In this document: positions 60,688 through 64,000 of the stretch, one piece after another
Numbering within the stretch: the stretch's first letter is position 1
How the letters are laid out: each line of letters starts with the position of its first letter
Assembly: GCF_010669125.1 (NCBI RefSeq)
Contig: NZ_CP048630.1
Location: forward strand, 868,001-932,000
DNA: 64,000 bases
Direction: 5' to 3'
Source: Ancylobacter pratisalsi
GTDB lineage: Bacteria > Pseudomonadota > Alphaproteobacteria > Rhizobiales > Xanthobacteraceae
The notes under the pieces: generated by a model
Told to the model about the DNA's origin: nothing
What the model saw: only the letters and a program-made list of their open reading frames with translations
Databases searched by the model: none
Position numbers and translations under genes: made by a program

Positions 60688-62792
60688 ACACGCCGATCGC
60701 ATCGAGCGCCAATGGCACTTTCCGGCTCGCTGTCGACATTGGCGGCACCTTTACCGATGTGGTGCTGATGGCCCCCGATGGCCGCCTCTCCACGACCAAG
60801 GTCCCCTCGACGCCGGACGATTATGCCCGGGGCGTCATCGAGGGTTGCCGGCAGATTCTCATGCGCGAGAATGTGGCCGCTTCGGACGTCGCCGAGATGC
60901 TTCACGCCTCCACCGTCGCCACTAACGCCATACTGGAGGGCAAGGGCGCGCGTACCGCACTCGTCACCACGGAGGGCTTTCGTGATGTGCTGGAGCTGCG
61001 GCGCATCCGCGTGCCACGGCTGTACGAGCCGCTCTACCGCAAGCCACCTCCCCTCGTGCCGCGCCGCCATCGCTTCGAGGTGGCCGAGCGCGTCGGCCCA
61101 CGCGGCGAAGTGCTGCGTGCGCTGGACGAGGCGGCCTTCCAGGGGATCGCCGGCCAGATCGAGGCGGCCGGAATCGAGGCGGTCGCCGTCTGCTTTCTCC
61201 ATTCATACGCCAACCCGGACCACGAACGCCGCGCCGGCGAACTGTTGCGCACGCTGCTGCCGGATTGCTTCGTGACACTCTCGGTCGACGTGCTGCCAGA
61301 GATCCGCGAGTACGAACGCACCAGCACCACCGTCATCAATGCCTATGTCGCGCCGCCGGTCAGCCGCTATCTGACCTCGCTGCGCGCCGGGCTGGACAAG
61401 GAGGGCATCACCGCGCCCCTGTTCATGATGCAGTCTTCCGGCGGCATCCTCGACCTGGAGACCGTGCTGCAACGCCCGGCGCTGGTCGTGGAGAGCGGTC
61501 CGGCGGCCGGTGTCATTGGCGCCGGCTTTGTCGGTCGGCGCGCAGGCTTCGACAACATCATCGCCCTGGATGTCGGCGGCACGACCGCGAAGGCCTCGGT
61601 GATCGAGCGGGGGCGCTACCTTACGACGGACGAATATGAAGTGGGCGGCGGCATCTCGCTGTCGAGCCGCCTCGTGAAAGGTGGCGGCTACGCGCTACGC
61701 CTCCCGGTCATCGACGTGTCGGAGGTCGGCACGGGCGGTGGCAGCATCGTCCGCCTCAACGCCGCTGGCAACATCAGCGTCGGCCCCCAGAGCGCGGGAG
61801 CAAAACCGGGACCCGTCGCCTATGGACAGGGCGGCGTCGAGCCAACGGTCACCGATGCCAATGTGGCACTTGGATATCTCAACCCGGTGGCCATTGCCGA
61901 CGGTACGGTGGCGATCGACCTCGCCGCCGCGCGCGCCTCGATCGAGTGCGAGGTGGCCGGCCCGCTTGGCCGATCCGTCGAGGAGGCCTCCTACGGCGTT
62001 CTCGCCATCGCGAATGCGCTCATGGCCCGCTCGGTACGTTCGGTCACCACGTCACGGGGGCGCGACCCGCGGGACTTCGCCCTGCTGGCCTTTGGCGGCG
62101 GCGGCGGCCTGCATGCGGTGGGTCTCGCCGCTTCGCTCGGCATGCGCCGGGTGATCATTCCGCCCGCTGCCGGCGTGTTCAGCGCCTTCGGCCTTCTCTA
62201 TTCGGAGATCGAATTCGCCCAATCCCAGGGGTTTCTCACCCCGCTCGATACGGCGGACCCGGCAGCGTTGGGAGAGGCCTTCACCCGGCTTGAAGCCAGC
62301 GTCCTGCGCCATCTCGGACGGCCGGCCGACACTGTCCGGCTGCAACGGCGGCTCGACCTGCGCTATGCCGGCCAGGCGTTCGAGCTCGCCGTCGATATGC
62401 CGGAGGGCGCCTTCGACACTGCCATGCGCGACGCCCTCGCTGCTGCGTTCGATGAGGAGCATGCGCGCACCTATGGCCATAGACTGCCGCGCGCCCATCC
62501 GCGCGAGATCGTGACACTCCGCGTGATCGGAACGGTTATCACTGAGCGGCCGGAGAGCCATCTCGCGGCGCGTAAGGCGCAGGGGCCCGCCGCGACGCGC
62601 CCGGCCTATTTCGGCGACGCGGGCTGGCTGGAGGCGCGCATCGTCGAACGCCAGGGCCTCGCAACGCCCCTTGACGGCCCGCTCATCGTCGAGGAGCCGG
62701 ACGCGACCATCATTGTTCCGCCCGGTTGGACCGCGAGCCTCGACACCCGGTTCAACATACTGATCGACCAGACCGTGGAGTTGCCAGCATGA
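60684..62792 (+). CDS. hyuA: Hydantoinase/5-oxoprolinase family subunit HyuA
   Basis: A 702-aa ATP-dependent ring-opening subunit. It begins with an actin-like ATP site FRLAVDIGGTFTDVVL, then VPSTPDDYARGVIEG, and has the second phosphate motif IIALDVGGTTAKASVI, VGTGGGSIVRL and the LAFGGGGGLHAVGLA segment. It works with HyuB to hydrolyse cyclic amides such as hydantoins or 5-oxoproline using ATP. The start is a GTG whose bases overlap the stop of the enolase-superfamily gene (GTGA); the end overlaps hyuB. Confidence 0.93.
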   Translation: MNTPIASSANGTFRLAVDIGGTFTDVVLMAPDGRLSTTKVPSTPDDYARGVIEGCRQILMRENVAASDVAEMLHASTVATNAILEGKGARTALVTTEGFRDVLELRRIRVPRLYEPLYRKPPPLVPRRHRFEVAERVGPRGEVLRALDEAAFQGIAGQIEAAGIEAVAVCFLHSYANPDHERRAGELLRTLLPDCFVTLSVDVLPEIREYERTSTTVINAYVAPPVSRYLTSLRAGLDKEGITAPLFMMQSSGGILDLETVLQRPALVVESGPAAGVIGAGFVGRRAGFDNIIALDVGGTTAKASVIERGRYLTTDEYEVGGGISLSSRLVKGGGYALRLPVIDVSEVGTGGGSIVRLNAAGNISVGPQSAGAKPGPVAYGQGGVEPTVTDANVALGYLNPVAIADGTVAIDLAAARASIECEVAGPLGRSVEEASYGVLAIANALMARSVRSVTTSRGRDPRDFALLAFGGGGGLHAVGLAASLGMRRVIIPPAAGVFSAFGLLYSEIEFAQSQGFLTPLDTADPAALGEAFTRLEASVLRHLGRPADTVRLQRRLDLRYAGQAFELAVDMPEGAFDTAMRDALAAAFDEEHARTYGHRLPRAHPREIVTLRVIGTVITERPESHLAARKAQGPAATRPAYFGDAGWLEARIVERQGLATPLDGPLIVEEPDATIIVPPGWTASLDTRFNILIDQTVELPA

Positions 62793-64000
62793 GTGACGCG
62801 ACCACGAAAATGGGGAACGCGACCACCGATCCGCTCCTGCTGGAAGTCATCCGCAACGGCCTCGACACCGTCGCCGACGAGATGGCGCTGATCCTGATGC
62901 GCACCGCCTATTCGGCGATCATCCGCGATTCCATGGACTATTCGACGGCGGTCTGCGATGCCGAGGGCGAAATCGTCGGCCAGGGCCTGACCACACCGAT
63001 GCATCTGGGCAGCTTCCACGATGCGATGCACCATCTGATCCGCGAATATGACGGCGATATCCGCGAGGGCGACATCTTCATTGGCAACGACCCCTATCTT
63101 GCCAGCGGTCAGCACCTGCCGGACATCTACATCATCAAGCCGTTCTTCCATAAGCAGCGGCTGGAGGGCTGGGCCACCACCATCGCCCACCATGTCGATG
63201 TCGGCGGGCTGGTGCCGGGCTCCAACTCCATCGGCGCGACCGAGATCTATCAGGAGGGGTTGCGCCTACCGTTTCTCAAACTGCGCGAGGGCGGTGTCGA
63301 CGATCCGAAGATCTGGCGCATCGTCGAGGCCAATGTGCGCGTGCCGCACCTCGTGCTCGGTGATCTACGCGCGCAGGTCGCGGCGGCGGAAGCTGGCGTG
63401 CGCGGCCTCGAGGAATTGTACACGCGCTTCGGCGCCGACAGCACGCGGCAGGCACTCGTCGATCTGCACGACCTCGCCGAGCGCATGGCGCGCCACCACA
63501 TCTCCGCCATTCCCGATGGTGTCTATCGTTTCACCGATCACATAGACGGCCTTGGCGACCGGCCTGAGCCCATCGTGCTCAACGTCGCCCTGACGGTAAG
63601 CGGCGACACCATTGTGGCGGACTGGGAGGGCACGGCAGCACAGGTGAAGGGCGGCATCAATGCGCCGCTGTCCTTCACCAAGTCGAACGTCTATGCCGCG
63701 CTGCGCTCGGTGATGCCGCAGGAAATGCCGAACTGTCACGGCTACACCCGGCCGATCACCGTCCGCGCGCCGGAAGGGACGCTGGTGAACTGCACGTTGC
63801 CGGCGCCCTGCGGCGCGCGCGGCATCACGGGCTATCGGATCATCGACTGCATCTTCGGCGCCCTGGCGCCGGCCCTGCCCGACCGGGTGACCGCGGACGG
63901 TGCCGGCGGCTCGACCCTGCCGACCTTCGCCGGCCAGCATGAAGGAGGGCCGTTCGTGTTCTCCGAGTGCATCATGGGAACGTGGGGCGCCAGTCGCGAC
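62789..64000 (+). CDS. hyuB: Hydantoinase B / oxoprolinase family subunit HyuB (3' end outside window)
   Basis: The first 404 residues are visible and open to the window edge. Conserved segments are DPLLLEVIRNGLDTVADEMA, TAYSAIIRDSMDYSTAVCD, GDIFIGNDPYLASGQHLPD, and CGARGITGYRIIDCIFGAL. This is the partner of HyuA. Usual length is about 520-600 residues, so roughly two thirds is present. The ATG overlaps the hyuA stop by four bases. Confidence 0.93.
   Translation, partial: MSDATTKMGNATTDPLLLEVIRNGLDTVADEMALILMRTAYSAIIRDSMDYSTAVCDAEGEIVGQGLTTPMHLGSFHDAMHHLIREYDGDIREGDIFIGNDPYLASGQHLPDIYIIKPFFHKQRLEGWATTIAHHVDVGGLVPGSNSIGATEIYQEGLRLPFLKLREGGVDDPKIWRIVEANVRVPHLVLGDLRAQVAAAEAGVRGLEELYTRFGADSTRQALVDLHDLAERMARHHISAIPDGVYRFTDHIDGLGDRPEPIVLNVALTVSGDTIVADWEGTAAQVKGGINAPLSFTKSNVYAALRSVMPQEMPNCHGYTRPITVRAPEGTLVNCTLPAPCGARGITGYRIIDCIFGALAPALPDRVTADGAGGSTLPTFAGQHEGGPFVFSECIMGTWGASRD

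Noticed and set aside
1..64000. CRISPR arrays, rRNA or tRNA genes, complete insertion sequences, prophage genes
   Set aside because: No regularly spaced repeats, RNA-gene signatures or intact transposase/integrase genes were seen; only one decayed IS5-type fragment is present.

Overview
The window is high-GC alphaproteobacterial chromosome. It carries an oxygen-dependent (CobG-type) cobalamin pathway, the CtrA/ChpT cell-cycle phosphorelay next to an EipA (DUF1134) gene, an alphaproteobacterial FliJ, and a Pha/Mrp antiporter with a fused PhaAB subunit. This points to Hyphomicrobiales (Rhizobiales); a Xanthobacteraceae-like member is a guess only. Most of the window is ordinary chromosome. Only two decayed fragments (an IS5-type transposase and a MAPEG N-terminus) hint at past rearrangement.

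Layout. (1) 1-18.4 kb: a cobalamin regulon built around two divergent cobalamin riboswitches. The leftward arm is cobW-cobN-cobG-cobH-cobI-cobJ, then cobL-cobE-cobM-cobB, with cobK inserted in the opposite direction. The rightward arm is cbtB-cbtA-cobP-cobO-(TM2 protein)-cobQ, with cobD convergent. cobA, cobF, cobC, cobS, cobT, cobU and cobV are not here. (2) 18.5-24.8 kb: recQ, an MxaD-like secreted protein plus beta-propeller pair, a thiopurine-methyltransferase-like gene, an orphan sulfate-transporter ATPase (cysA) and a GNAT acetyltransferase. (3) 24.8-32.1 kb: the cell-cycle neighbourhood: fliJ, a long ctrA promoter with seven GANTC sites, ctrA, a small Met/His-rich (copper-type) pair, a CheW-like/degenerate-receiver protein, chpT, eipA and a membrane-anchored coiled-coil protein. 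(4) 32-46.6 kb: metabolic and stress genes, including a TPP-riboswitch-controlled thiO-thiS-thiG-thiE operon, an MHYT hybrid histidine kinase, a PAP2 phosphatase, a Nudix hydrolase, a Bcr/CflA-type exporter and a TRAP permease pair without its binding protein. (5) 47.7-53.7 kb: the mrp/pha cation/proton antiporter operon, bounded by the IS5-type remnant. (6) 54.1-64 kb: a catabolic gene cluster whose right end runs off the window.

The last region is the best candidate for an undescribed system. A cupin-type XRE regulator, a periplasmic binding protein, a permease-ATPase fusion, a GMC oxidoreductase and a gluconate-dehydrogenase-subunit-3-like protein are read leftward. An enolase-superfamily enzyme and HyuA/HyuB (hydantoinase/5-oxoprolinase type) are read rightward with overlapping start and stop codons. 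The divergent promoter holds repeated TTTC/GAAA inverted repeats. Together they suggest uptake, oxidation, epimerisation and ATP-dependent opening of a cyclic amide or amino-acid-like substrate. The substrate cannot be read from the sequence.
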